A stretch of DNA of 64,000 bases from Arthrobacter sp. SLBN-112 (lineage in GTDB: Bacteria; Actinomycetota; Actinomycetes; Actinomycetales; Micrococcaceae), in NCBI RefSeq assembly GCF_006715225.1, contig NZ_VFMU01000001.1, positions 1,798,001 through 1,862,000 of the forward strand, written 5' to 3'. The first letter of the stretch is position 1; every line of letters begins with the position of its first letter. A program made the position numbers and the translations under genes. The notes beneath the pieces were generated by a model that was given only the letters and a program-made list of their open reading frames with translations, did no database searches and was not told the DNA's origin. Of this stretch, positions 33,344-40,950 are shown one piece after another.

Positions 33344-36300
33344 TTAGCCCCGCAGGCAGGCGCGGTGGGCGGCCATGGCCTGCCCGTAGTTCGCCTGGCC
33401 CCTCACGTCAGCCGGACGGGCGGGCTTGACCGGCGGGACGCAGACCGGCTGGGCCGGAGTCTCCGCACCGACCAGTACCGCCACCTTCACCACGGTGCCG
33501 GACTCGACGGCGGTGAGCACCAGTGTGGCCCCGCCCTCCGCTGCCCCGGCCGGGACCGCCAGGTTCACCGTGGCCGCCCCGGAGGCGACCGGAACGGTGC
33601 CCAGCTGCGTCACGGTCCCGGCGGAGTCCGTGAACGAAGCCTCGAGGGCCGTGTTCACCGGGCTGCCGAGCGAGGTCAGGTCCAGCTTGGAGACTGCCAG
33701 CGTGACCGGTTCGCCGCGCTTGACCCCAGTGGCGGTGGTGTTGGTGACAGCCACGGATCGCCGGGCGAAGTCCGGGGACACCGGACTGCTCTTCTGCAGG
33801 TACCCGATCCAGGCATCCCGGTCCACCAGCCCGGAATCCCGGGTGTTGGTGCCCTCGGTGAAGATCCTGAAGTTGTCGCCGCCGGTTGCCAGGAAGCTGA
33901 ACGTGCCTACCCGGTAGGACCTGACCGGGTCCAGCAGTTCACCGTTCACCCGAACCGAGGTGATGCGGTCCCCGGCTGCACGGGCGGCGTCATAGGTGTA
34001 GTTCACGTTCTTCGACAGGCCCAGCTGCAGGTACGCACGGCTGGGAACAGTGCCGTCCGGGTTGGTCTGCCACTGCTGCTCCAGCAGGGTCTTGAACTGG
34101 GCGCCGGTCAGGGACGTGGTCCACAGGTTGTTCACGAACGGCAGCACCGCGTTGGCCTCGGCGTAGGTAATGGTGCCGTCCGGCGCGTAATACAGCTCGT
34201 TGCGCAGCCCGCCGGGATTCACGACGCCGATCTCCGCCCCGCCAAGCTCGGGGGACTTCAGCGAATCCAGCAGGGAGTCGGCCACCAGGTTACCCAGGGT
34301 GGACTCACTGCTGCGGTCATCGCGCTTGGCGGTTCCGGTGGCATCGGTGGTGAAGGCGGTGGTCACGTCCTTGGTGACCGAGCCGATGGGCTGGTTGCCA
34401 ACCACAGCGGCGTCCGCCAGGGCCTTCTTGACGATCGCGTCGACGGCGGCCACCCGCGGGTAAGCGGCAACCAGGTCAGCGGCCGGATCCGTTGTCCGCT
34501 TGACGTTTCCGGCCTTGTACGCGGTCACCTGCTTGCTGGCGGTGTCCACCGTCAACTGGATCTGGCCCACGTTCTCGCCGTAGTTGCCGGTCTGCACGAT
34601 CGGCCGGGTCTTGCCTGCCACGCCGGGCACGGGTGCGTCCCAGGCATATTCCTTGTGCGTGTGGCCGGTGAAGATCGCATCCACCTCGGGGGAAGTTTCG
34701 GTGACCAGCTTCGCGAAAGGCCCGCCGGCCGCCACTTCCTGCTCCAAAGTGGCGCCTTCCACCACGCCGGAGCCGGCGCCGTCGTGATCCTCCACGATGA
34801 TCACGTCGGCCAGCTTGTCCGCCGTGATCTTTGCGGCCACCCGGTTGATGGCATCCACCGGGTCCCCAAAGTCGAGATCGGCGATGCCGGCCGGCGTCAC
34901 CAGGGACGGGACCTCCTGGGTGACGGTGCCGATCACGGCGACCTTCACGCCGTTCAGGTCCAGCACCGTGTACTCCGGAAGTACCGGCTCGGTGGTGCCC
35001 TTCCTGTAAACGTTCGCCCCCAGGTACGGGAACTTGGCGTTGGTGCCGCCCGCGATGACCCGGTCGCGCAGGTCCGCCCAGCCGCCGTCGAACTCGTGGT
35101 TGCCCACGGCAGACGCCTTCAGTTCCAGGGCATTGAGTACATCGATGGTGGGCTGGTCCTTGGCAACCGCGGAGGCGAACAGGGAAGCGCCGATGTTGTC
35201 ACCGGCGGACAGGAACGCGGTGGCGCCGGGGGCGGCCGCGGCCCGCAATTTCTCGATGGTGCCGGCGAACTGGACCGTGTTGGTGTCGATCCTGCCGTGC
35301 AAGTCGTTGATGTTCAGGAGATTGAGGTCAACGGTGGCAGGTGTGGACGGCAGGTTCAGGCCGACCACCACGGGGTCGTGGTCGCTGGCACGGAACTGGT
35401 CCGGGGCGTAGTAGTTGGTGATGTTGTTGTTGTAGCGGCTGTATTCCAGCGCCACGGATTCCACGGAGTTGATGTTCCAGATGTCAGCGCCCGTGACCAC
35501 GGCATTGGCTGCCGGAGAGGCAAGGATGTGGTCCAGGGACCCCACCAGGCCGCCGAACAGGTAGGAGTGCTTGGCGGAGCCGTCGGCGTTGCGGGCCTTG
35601 TCGTCCTGGTTGACGTAGCCTGCGGCGGTCAGGACATTGATCGGGTCTTCTTTGCCGTAGGAGTTGAAGTCGCCGGCCAGGAACACCTTATCGGTGCCCT
35701 TGGACTTCTGCAGTTCGTCGGCAAAGGCGAGCAGGGACTGCGCCTGCGCAGTCCGGGCGAGGTTCGAGGCACCCTGGCCCTTGTCGGTGTCGTCCGGGGT
35801 AGCAGCCGAGCCCTTGGACTTGAAGTGGTTGGCGATTGCGATGAATTCGGTGCCGGCTCCGCCGCCCACAGGTTTGAAGACCTGGGCCAGCGGCTTGCGG
35901 GCGCTCGCAAAGGCCACGGTGTCGTTGTGGATGATGGATTCACCTACGGGTTCGGCCACGGCCTTCTTGAAAATGAACGCGGTGCGGATCATGTCCTCGT
36001 CAGCCAGCGGCGGAGCGTTGGCGGGGGAGCGGACGTAGTCCCAGATACCGGGGCTGGGGATGTTGAGGGCTTCCACCAGCCTGGCCAGGGCATCGTCCCG
36101 GTTCTTGCCGAACTGCGCGGAGTTCTCGACTTCCATCAGGGTCACCACGTCGGCGCCGGACTTGGTGATGGCGGAGACGATCTTGTCCTGCTGGCGCTGG
36201 AAGTTCTCGGCGTTGGCAGCCCCGCGGGCATCACAGCCGCCGCGGACCGTGATCGGGTTGCCGTCGCGGTCCTCGTAGAACGTGCACCCGGACAACGTGT

Positions 36301-37876
36301 CGCCCGTGGTGGGGAAGTAGTTCAGGACGTTGAAGGACGCAATCTTCACGTTGCCGCCCACGGCCGCGGGAGCTTCGGTGCGGGTGGCCCCGAAGCTGGC
36401 CGGCTGGACCGTAGCCTTGTTGGCTTCGGTGAGATGGGTCAGCGGCTGGAGCTTCCAGGAGTTGTTGGCGTAGCCCAGCACCACGTTGGTGTTGAAGGTA
36501 GCCGGGGAGCCCACGCGGACGGGGTCTGCAGTTGTGAGGTACGGAAGCACCTCGGCCTTGGTGGTGGCGTCCTTGAGGAAGTTGGTGCTGGACCCGTCAT
36601 CGAGCTTGATGCCCCGGGCAGCATTGTCCGCGACGACGGCGGCGTACTCAGATGAGCCATACGGCGCGACGGCGGTGGGCTGCACCAGGGGAGTGGTTCC
36701 GCCGGCCAGGCCAATCTCGCCGTACTGGTTCAGGCTGTAATTGTCGCTTACGGTCAAAGGTCCCTGGGGTGCCAGGAGCATGCCCTCCAGCGACTCACGG
36801 AAGGCCTCGGTGGCGGGCAGGGTGAAGAGTGCCGGCTTGACCTCGGGAGCGGCGTCGCTGAGCTTGGTGAGCCCGGATTCGGCTGTGACGTTGAGTTGGG
36901 TCATGCCGTAGTACTCGGCCACCGTGCCGGTTACCTGGACGTAGTCGCCGGCCTGCACTGAGGCCACCGTGGCGGGGGAATAGACGAAGATTCCGTCGGA
37001 GGCTGAGTGGTCGGTGGCCGTCAGGTCACCGCCGGTGCCGGGGGTTTGGAGGTAGTAGCCGTTGAGCCCGCCCGTGGGGAAGGCCGCGGTGACTTTGCCC
37101 ATGGTGGTGACAGTGGCGCCGGCCAGGGGGCTTTCCGTTCCGGTGCCCTGGATTTCCGCGATGGCCTTGGCCACGGGGTCGGGGGTGGGGACTGGCATCG
37201 GATCCGGAGCGGTGCCGCCGGAGGAAGCCGGCGTGATGGCGGCGATGAGCGTGAAGTCTGCGGCGTTGCTGTTGCTGTCCGCGCCTGCGGTCCGGTTGAG
37301 GCTCTTCACGTCCGTGTTTGATGAAGGTGCCGCGGCGGCCCGGGTCTCGAAGGTGTTGGAGGTGCCGTAGCCCAGGAGGTCGGCCACGCCAGCCGTTTCC
37401 ACCACGGAACCGGTGGGGAGGCCGACGGCGGTGGGCTGTTTGGCGAGCACGATGGTGCCGCTGCTGCCGCTGCTGCCGCTGAAGTTAAGGGCGCCGGCAA
37501 CGAGGTCCGGCGCCGGCAGGTCCGCGCCGTTGGTGCCGTTGCTGCTGCCCTGTACCAGGTAGTAGCCCTTCGCGGGAATCGAACCTGACAGGGCGGCCAC
37601 CCCCGTTGGAGCCGCGGTGCCGGTGCCGGAACGGTACTGCACGGACCAGCCGTCCAGGGAAACAGGAGCGTCGGAACTGTTGTACAGCTCCACGAATTTG
37701 TTCTTGTAGGCGGCGCCGGTGCTGCCGCCGTTCAAGTAGGCCTCGTTGATGACAACGGGGGAGGTGCCGGCCGCGGCTGAGACCTCCGCGGCCGCCGGGA
37801 CAGCTGTCAGCGGGGCTGCGATGAGCCCCGCTGACAACGCTGTGCCCAGCGCTAACTTCCAAGGTGTTTGATGCAT
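33344..37876 (-). CDS. secreted ExeM/NucH-type nuclease fused to 5'-nucleotidase
   Basis: 1510 residues. A Sec signal peptide (LALGTALSAGLIAAPLTAVPAAA) is followed by a lamin-tail domain (about 40-200) and an OB-fold region (about 240-340). An endonuclease/exonuclease/phosphatase domain comes next (about 505-845, with ASFNVLNYF, GDFNSYGKEDP near 732, SDHDPVVV near 832). A calcineurin-like metallophosphatase follows (NDLHGRID near 858, GNHEFDGG near 928, GHTH near 1072), then a 5'-nucleotidase C-terminal domain (about 1140-1340) and an Ig-like domain. It probably degrades extracellular DNA and dephosphorylates the products, releasing phosphate and nucleosides. No LPXTG or membrane anchor is visible at the C-terminus. 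Confidence 0.93.
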   Translation of the reverse strand: MHQTPWKLALGTALSAGLIAAPLTAVPAAAEVSAAAGTSPVVINEAYLNGGSTGAAYKNKFVELYNSSDAPVSLDGWSVQYRSGTGTAAPTGVAALSGSIPAKGYYLVQGSSNGTNGADLPAPDLVAGALNFSGSSGSSGTIVLAKQPTAVGLPTGSVVETAGVADLLGYGTSNTFETRAAAAPSSNTDVKSLNRTAGADSNSNAADFTLIAAITPASSGGTAPDPMPVPTPDPVAKAIAEIQGTGTESPLAGATVTTMGKVTAAFPTGGLNGYYLQTPGTGGDLTATDHSASDGIFVYSPATVASVQAGDYVQVTGTVAEYYGMTQLNVTAESGLTKLSDAAPEVKPALFTLPATEAFRESLEGMLLAPQGPLTVSDNYSLNQYGEIGLAGGTTPLVQPTAVAPYGSSEYAAVVADNAARGIKLDDGSSTNFLKDATTKAEVLPYLTTADPVRVGSPATFNTNVVLGYANNSWKLQPLTHLTEANKATVQPASFGATRTEAPAAVGGNVKIASFNVLNYFPTTGDTLSGCTFYEDRDGNPITVRGGCDARGAANAENFQRQQDKIVSAITKSGADVVTLMEVENSAQFGKNRDDALARLVEALNIPSPGIWDYVRSPANAPPLADEDMIRTAFIFKKAVAEPVGESIIHNDTVAFASARKPLAQVFKPVGGGAGTEFIAIANHFKSKGSAATPDDTDKGQGASNLARTAQAQSLLAFADELQKSKGTDKVFLAGDFNSYGKEDPINVLTAAGYVNQDDKARNADGSAKHSYLFGGLVGSLDHILASPAANAVVTGADIWNINSVESVALEYSRYNNNITNYYAPDQFRASDHDPVVVGLNLPSTPATVDLNLLNINDLHGRIDTNTVQFAGTIEKLRAAAAPGATAFLSAGDNIGASLFASAVAKDQPTIDVLNALELKASAVGNHEFDGGWADLRDRVIAGGTNAKFPYLGANVYRKGTTEPVLPEYTVLDLNGVKVAVIGTVTQEVPSLVTPAGIADLDFGDPVDAINRVAAKITADKLADVIIVEDHDGAGSGVVEGATLEQEVAAGGPFAKLVTETSPEVDAIFTGHTHKEYAWDAPVPGVAGKTRPIVQTGNYGENVGQIQLTVDTASKQVTAYKAGNVKRTTDPAADLVAAYPRVAAVDAIVKKALADAAVVGNQPIGSVTKDVTTAFTTDATGTAKRDDRSSESTLGNLVADSLLDSLKSPELGGAEIGVVNPGGLRNELYYAPDGTITYAEANAVLPFVNNLWTTSLTGAQFKTLLEQQWQTNPDGTVPSRAYLQLGLSKNVNYTYDAARAAGDRITSVRVNGELLDPVRSYRVGTFSFLATGGDNFRIFTEGTNTRDSGLVDRDAWIGYLQKSSPVSPDFARRSVAVTNTTATGVKRGEPVTLAVSKLDLTSLGSPVNTALEASFTDSAGTVTQLGTVPVASGAATVNLAVPAGAAEGGATLVLTAVESGTVVKVAVLVGAETPAQPVCVPPVKPARPADVRGQANYGQAMAAHRACLRG
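37805..37836. repeat. inverted repeat within the signal-peptide coding region of the nuclease
   Basis: Perfect 13-bp arms (TGTCAGCGGGGCT / AGCCCCGCTGACA) with a 6-base loop, lying about 13-24 codons after the nuclease start. It would form a stable hairpin in the mRNA near the ribosome entry region. Confidence 0.7.
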
Positions 37877-38309
37877 CCGCTCTTACTTTCATTGAGGTGT
37901 CCCGGTGGGGGACCCAGTGGAGTGCGTCCGGTTGTACCAATCGGACTGGGCCCGGATCCTGCTCCTGGTCAAGTGGGTGTCCGGCACATGACAACAGCAG
38001 TGAATGAACGCAGGTGGATGGAGCGTGCATTCGGCGGGACGTTCCCCAGCGGAGCGGCCCGCTCTCCGGCCCGGAGCTACCTGGCCCGAACCGGAGGTGC
38101 TGTTGGCGGGAGTGATGGCGCCGGCAAACCCCCAGGTGTGCCGGCAATCACAAACGATACCCGCGGGTAGCTTTCGGTCCAGGGTTTGGCGGCGGATTAA
38201 TCCAAAGAATTTACGTGCCTGCAACAGGCGTGGCCCGGAAGTTCAGGACCCGGAAAGTTAAAGCAGGAAACCCCTGGCGGCCGTTGCCGGCTGCCAGGGG
38301 TTTCTTCCG
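37877..38309. other. 433-bp intergenic region upstream of the nuclease gene
   Basis: Should carry the nuclease promoter and leader on the minus strand, and holds the tRNA-Ser terminator at 38271-38300. No gene, riboswitch or clear PHO-type repeat pair was found; a single GTTCATTCAC on the minus strand near 38005-38015 is too little for a PHO-box call. Confidence 0.4.
38271..38300 (-). terminator. intrinsic terminator after tRNA-Ser(TGA)
   Basis: Stem CCCCTGGC(A/G)GCC... pairing with its complement (CCCCTGG / CCAGGGG outer arms), with TTTCC on the minus-strand side. Confidence 0.8.
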
Positions 38310-38397
38310 CGGAAGGTAAGAGATTCGAACTCTTGGTACGGGGTTACCGCACACTGGTTTTCAAGACCAGCTCCTTCGGCCGCTCGGACAACCTTCC
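38310..38397 (-). tRNA. tRNA-Ser (anticodon TGA)
   Basis: 88 nt class II tRNA on the minus strand: acceptor GGAAGGT/ACCTTCC with discriminator G, anticodon stem CTGGT/ACCAG with loop CTTGAAA (TGA), long variable arm, T arm with GTTCGAATC. CCA is not encoded. Confidence 0.96.
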
Positions 38398-38505
38398 TCA
38401 GCTAGTAGTGTTTCATAGGCACTTGCCTGCAACAAAACAGGCCGGGGATGGTGACCGGTGCACACTGGTTGCAGTCAGGATTTGAGTCAGGAACGGGAGA
38501 GGTCC

Positions 38506-39489
38506 ATGAAAGCCGTCTACATATCGGAACCGGGCGGCCCGGAAGTGCTGGAAGTCCGGGACGTGGATGCCCCGGTGCCCGGCCAGGGCGAGGTGCTCAT
38601 TGATGTTGTGGCCGCAGGCCTGAACCGGGCTGATGTCCAGCAGCGCAGGGGTTTCTACCCGCCGCCGCCCGGAGCCTCCGAAATCCCGGGGCTGGAAGTG
38701 TCGGGCCGGATCGCAGGCTTTGGCCCCGGTGTCAGCAAGCCCTTCTCGCTGGGGGACAAGGTGGTGGCCCTGCTGGCCGGCGGCGGCTACGCCCAGCAGG
38801 TGGCGGTTCCGGCCGAACAGGTCCTGCGGGTGCCGGAAGGGGTGGACCTGGTCACCGCGGCGTCGCTGCCGGAGGTGGCCGCAACGGTCTACTCCAACCT
38901 GATCATGACGGCGCAGCTGCAGCCGGGTGAAACCGTCCTCATCCACGGGGCTACTGGCGGGATCGGCACCATGGCCATCCAGCTTGCCAAGGCCTTCGGT
39001 GCCAGGGTGGCCACCACAGCCGGCACAGAGGAAAAGGTCAGCACCGCCAAGGCCTTCCTTGGAGCGGACATTGCCATCAATTACGCCGAAGAGGACTTCC
39101 CGGAAAGTCTTCGGCGGCAGAATGACGGTAAGGGGGCGGATGTCATCCTGGACGTGGTGGGTGCCAAGTACCTGCAGCAGAACGTGGACGCCCTGGCGGA
39201 CTACGGGCGCCTGGTGGTGATCGGGCTGCAGGGTGGCACCAAAGGTGAGCTGGACCTGGGCCTGTTGCTGAAGAAGCGCGCAGCCGTGGTGGCCACCGCC
39301 CTGCGGCCCCGGCCGGTGGCGGAAAAGGGTGCCATCATGACTGCGGTCCGGGATGCTGTCTGGCCGCTGGTGGCCGATGGCAGGATCCGCCCGCTGGTTG
39401 CCAAGACGTTCCCGCTGGACCAGGTGGCTGCGGCGCACCGCTATTTCGACAGCGGCGACCACGTGGGCAAAGTCCTTCTGGTCATGTAG
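38506..39489 (+). CDS. NAD(P)H-quinone oxidoreductase (zinc-less MDR, QOR-like)
   Basis: 327 residues from ATG 38506 (GGAGAGG 4 bases upstream). The quinone oxidoreductase signature is clear: GLNRADVQQRRGFYPPPPGAS, GYAQQVAVPAEQVLRVPEG, the Rossmann motif HGATGGIGTMAIQLAKAFG, and AHRYFDSGDHVGKVLL at the end. There are no zinc ligands, as expected for the QOR/PIG3 branch that reduces quinones or alkenals with NADPH. It forms a single gene between tRNA-Ser and the PadR operon. Confidence 0.93.
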   Translation: MKAVYISEPGGPEVLEVRDVDAPVPGQGEVLIDVVAAGLNRADVQQRRGFYPPPPGASEIPGLEVSGRIAGFGPGVSKPFSLGDKVVALLAGGGYAQQVAVPAEQVLRVPEGVDLVTAASLPEVAATVYSNLIMTAQLQPGETVLIHGATGGIGTMAIQLAKAFGARVATTAGTEEKVSTAKAFLGADIAINYAEEDFPESLRRQNDGKGADVILDVVGAKYLQQNVDALADYGRLVVIGLQGGTKGELDLGLLLKKRAAVVATALRPRPVAEKGAIMTAVRDAVWPLVADGRIRPLVAKTFPLDQVAAAHRYFDSGDHVGKVLLVM

Positions 39490-39550
39490 CACCCCAAGTT
39501 ACATACCCGGTATTGTTTCCGGCTCTCCTCCCCGCTAGTCTGCCTATACG

Positions 39551-39585
39551 CGGTATGCACGGGTCTTGGGGGCCTGTGCATACCG
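39551..39585. promoter_or_regulatory. putative PadR operator
   Basis: Inverted repeat CGGTATGCAC / GTGCATACCG (10-bp arms, 15-base spacer), 26 bases before the padR start. The related half-site CCGGTAT also occurs at about 39509. PadR-type repressors that govern ABC transporter operons commonly bind such sites. Confidence 0.6.
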
Positions 39586-39610
39586 GTATCGACCAGCCCG
39601 GGGGAGCACA

Positions 39611-40216
39611 ATGTCCATTCGCCACAGCCTCCTCGCCCTGCTGCAGGACCAGCCGCGTTACGGCTACCAGCTGCGGGTCGAGTTCGAGAACCGCACCGGA
39701 GCCACCTGGCCCCTGAATATCGGGCAGGTGTACACCACGCTTGACCGGCTGGAACGCGACGCCCTGGTGGCCAAGGAGGGCGACGACGGCGAAGGTCACG
39801 TCGTGTACAGCATCACCCCCGCCGGCAAGGCCGAGGTGCGGAGTTGGTTTGCCGCCCCCGTGGAGCGGAACAACCCGCCACGCAACGAGCTTGCGATCAA
39901 GCTCGCGCTCGCCGTCACCCTGCCCGGTGTGGATGTCCAGGCCATCATCCAGGCCCAGCGTGTGGCGTCGATCAGGGCGCTCCAGGACTACACCAAGGCG
40001 CGCCGCGACACGGCCGCCAACCAGCGGGCTACGGACACCGCCTGGCTGCTGGTCCTCGATTCGCTGATCTTCCAGACCGAAGCGGAAGTCCGCTGGCTGG
40101 ACCTCTGCGAGGCCAGGATGGTCCAGCAGGCCCAGGCCGCTGCGACGGGTGGAGCACGGAAAACGTCCAACGGGGCCACGGAAGACGCCCCGCTCAATGC
40201 GGACAGCCGCCGGTGA
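39611..40216 (+). CDS. PadR-family transcriptional regulator
   Basis: 201 residues from ATG 39611 (GGGGAG 4 bases upstream). The PadR winged helix spans about 1-85: MSIRHSLLALLQDQPRYGYQL, WPLNIGQVYTTLDRLERDALV, and the wing VVYSITPAGKAEV. A helical dimerisation domain follows (about 95-180). It is the first gene of a PadR-ABC-permease operon and probably represses it through the inverted repeat at 39551-39585. The tail after 180 is polar and likely disordered. Confidence 0.92.
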   Translation: MSIRHSLLALLQDQPRYGYQLRVEFENRTGATWPLNIGQVYTTLDRLERDALVAKEGDDGEGHVVYSITPAGKAEVRSWFAAPVERNNPPRNELAIKLALAVTLPGVDVQAIIQAQRVASIRALQDYTKARRDTAANQRATDTAWLLVLDSLIFQTEAEVRWLDLCEARMVQQAQAAATGGARKTSNGATEDAPLNADSRR

Positions 40217-40950
40217 GCGTGCAGGGTCCGCAGCAGGTCCTTGAACTCGCCAAGGTGGGCAGGACGTTCGGGGAAGGCGTGACGGCGGTCGCCGCCCTCC
40301 GCGACGTTGACCTCACCATCTCAGCAGGGGAGTTCGTGGCCGTCATGGGCCCGTCGGGCTCCGGCAAGTCCTCTCTCCTCGCCCTCGCCGGCGGACTGGA
40401 CCGGCCGACGTCGGGCGCTGTCTATGTGGAGTCCACGCCCCTGGCAGGGCTGGGACTGAACGAACTGGCCCGCTTGCGCCGCCGTGCCGTCGGATATGTC
40501 TTCCAGGACTTCAACCTGGTCCCCACGCTGACCGCGGTGGAAAACGTGGCGCTGCCGCTGGAACTGGACGGAACATCCACCAGGAAAGCGCACCGGCAGG
40601 CCGCCGACGCGCTCCGGCAAGTGGGAATCCCGGAACTCGCGGACCGGTTCATGGACCAGATGTCCGGCGGCCAGCAGCAGCGTGTAGCCATAGCCCGGGC
40701 CATCGTCGGCCAGCGGCGGCTGATCCTGGCGGACGAACCCACCGGTGCCTTGGATTCCACCACAGGCCAGGGCGTCATGGAGGTCCTGCGCGCCCGCGCC
40801 GACGCCGGTGCAGGCGTCATGCTGGTCACGCACGAGGCCAGGCACGCAGCTTGGGCCGACAGGGTGGTCTTCCTTCGGGATGGGCGGATCATTGACCAGG
40901 CCGCCGCCATGCACGATCCCGCCATGCTCCTCAGCCAGGCCGGGCTCTGA
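40213..40950 (+). CDS. MacB/LolD-type ABC transporter ATP-binding protein
   Basis: 245 residues from GTG 40213, which overlaps the padR stop by 4 bases (GTGA). All ABC motifs are intact: Walker A MGPSGSGKSSLL, Q-loop FQDFNLVPTL, signature MSGGQQQRVAIARAI, Walker B LILADEPTGALD and the H-loop VTHEARHAAW. Spacing matches the LolD/MacB group, which drives FtsX-type permeases for peptide or antibiotic export, or for sensing. The permease begins one base inside the stop codon. Confidence 0.95.
   Translation: MSVQGPQQVLELAKVGRTFGEGVTAVAALRDVDLTISAGEFVAVMGPSGSGKSSLLALAGGLDRPTSGAVYVESTPLAGLGLNELARLRRRAVGYVFQDFNLVPTLTAVENVALPLELDGTSTRKAHRQAADALRQVGIPELADRFMDQMSGGQQQRVAIARAIVGQRRLILADEPTGALDSTTGQGVMEVLRARADAGAGVMLVTHEARHAAWADRVVFLRDGRIIDQAAAMHDPAMLLSQAGL

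Noticed and set aside
33365..36655. Open frame of over 1000 codons on the plus strand
   Set aside because: It is antisense to the secreted nuclease gene, whose domains and catalytic motifs are unambiguous. Long antisense frames arise from high GC at third positions.
38000..38020. PHO box upstream of the secreted nuclease
   Set aside because: Only one GTTCA-type unit is present, without a second at 11-base spacing.
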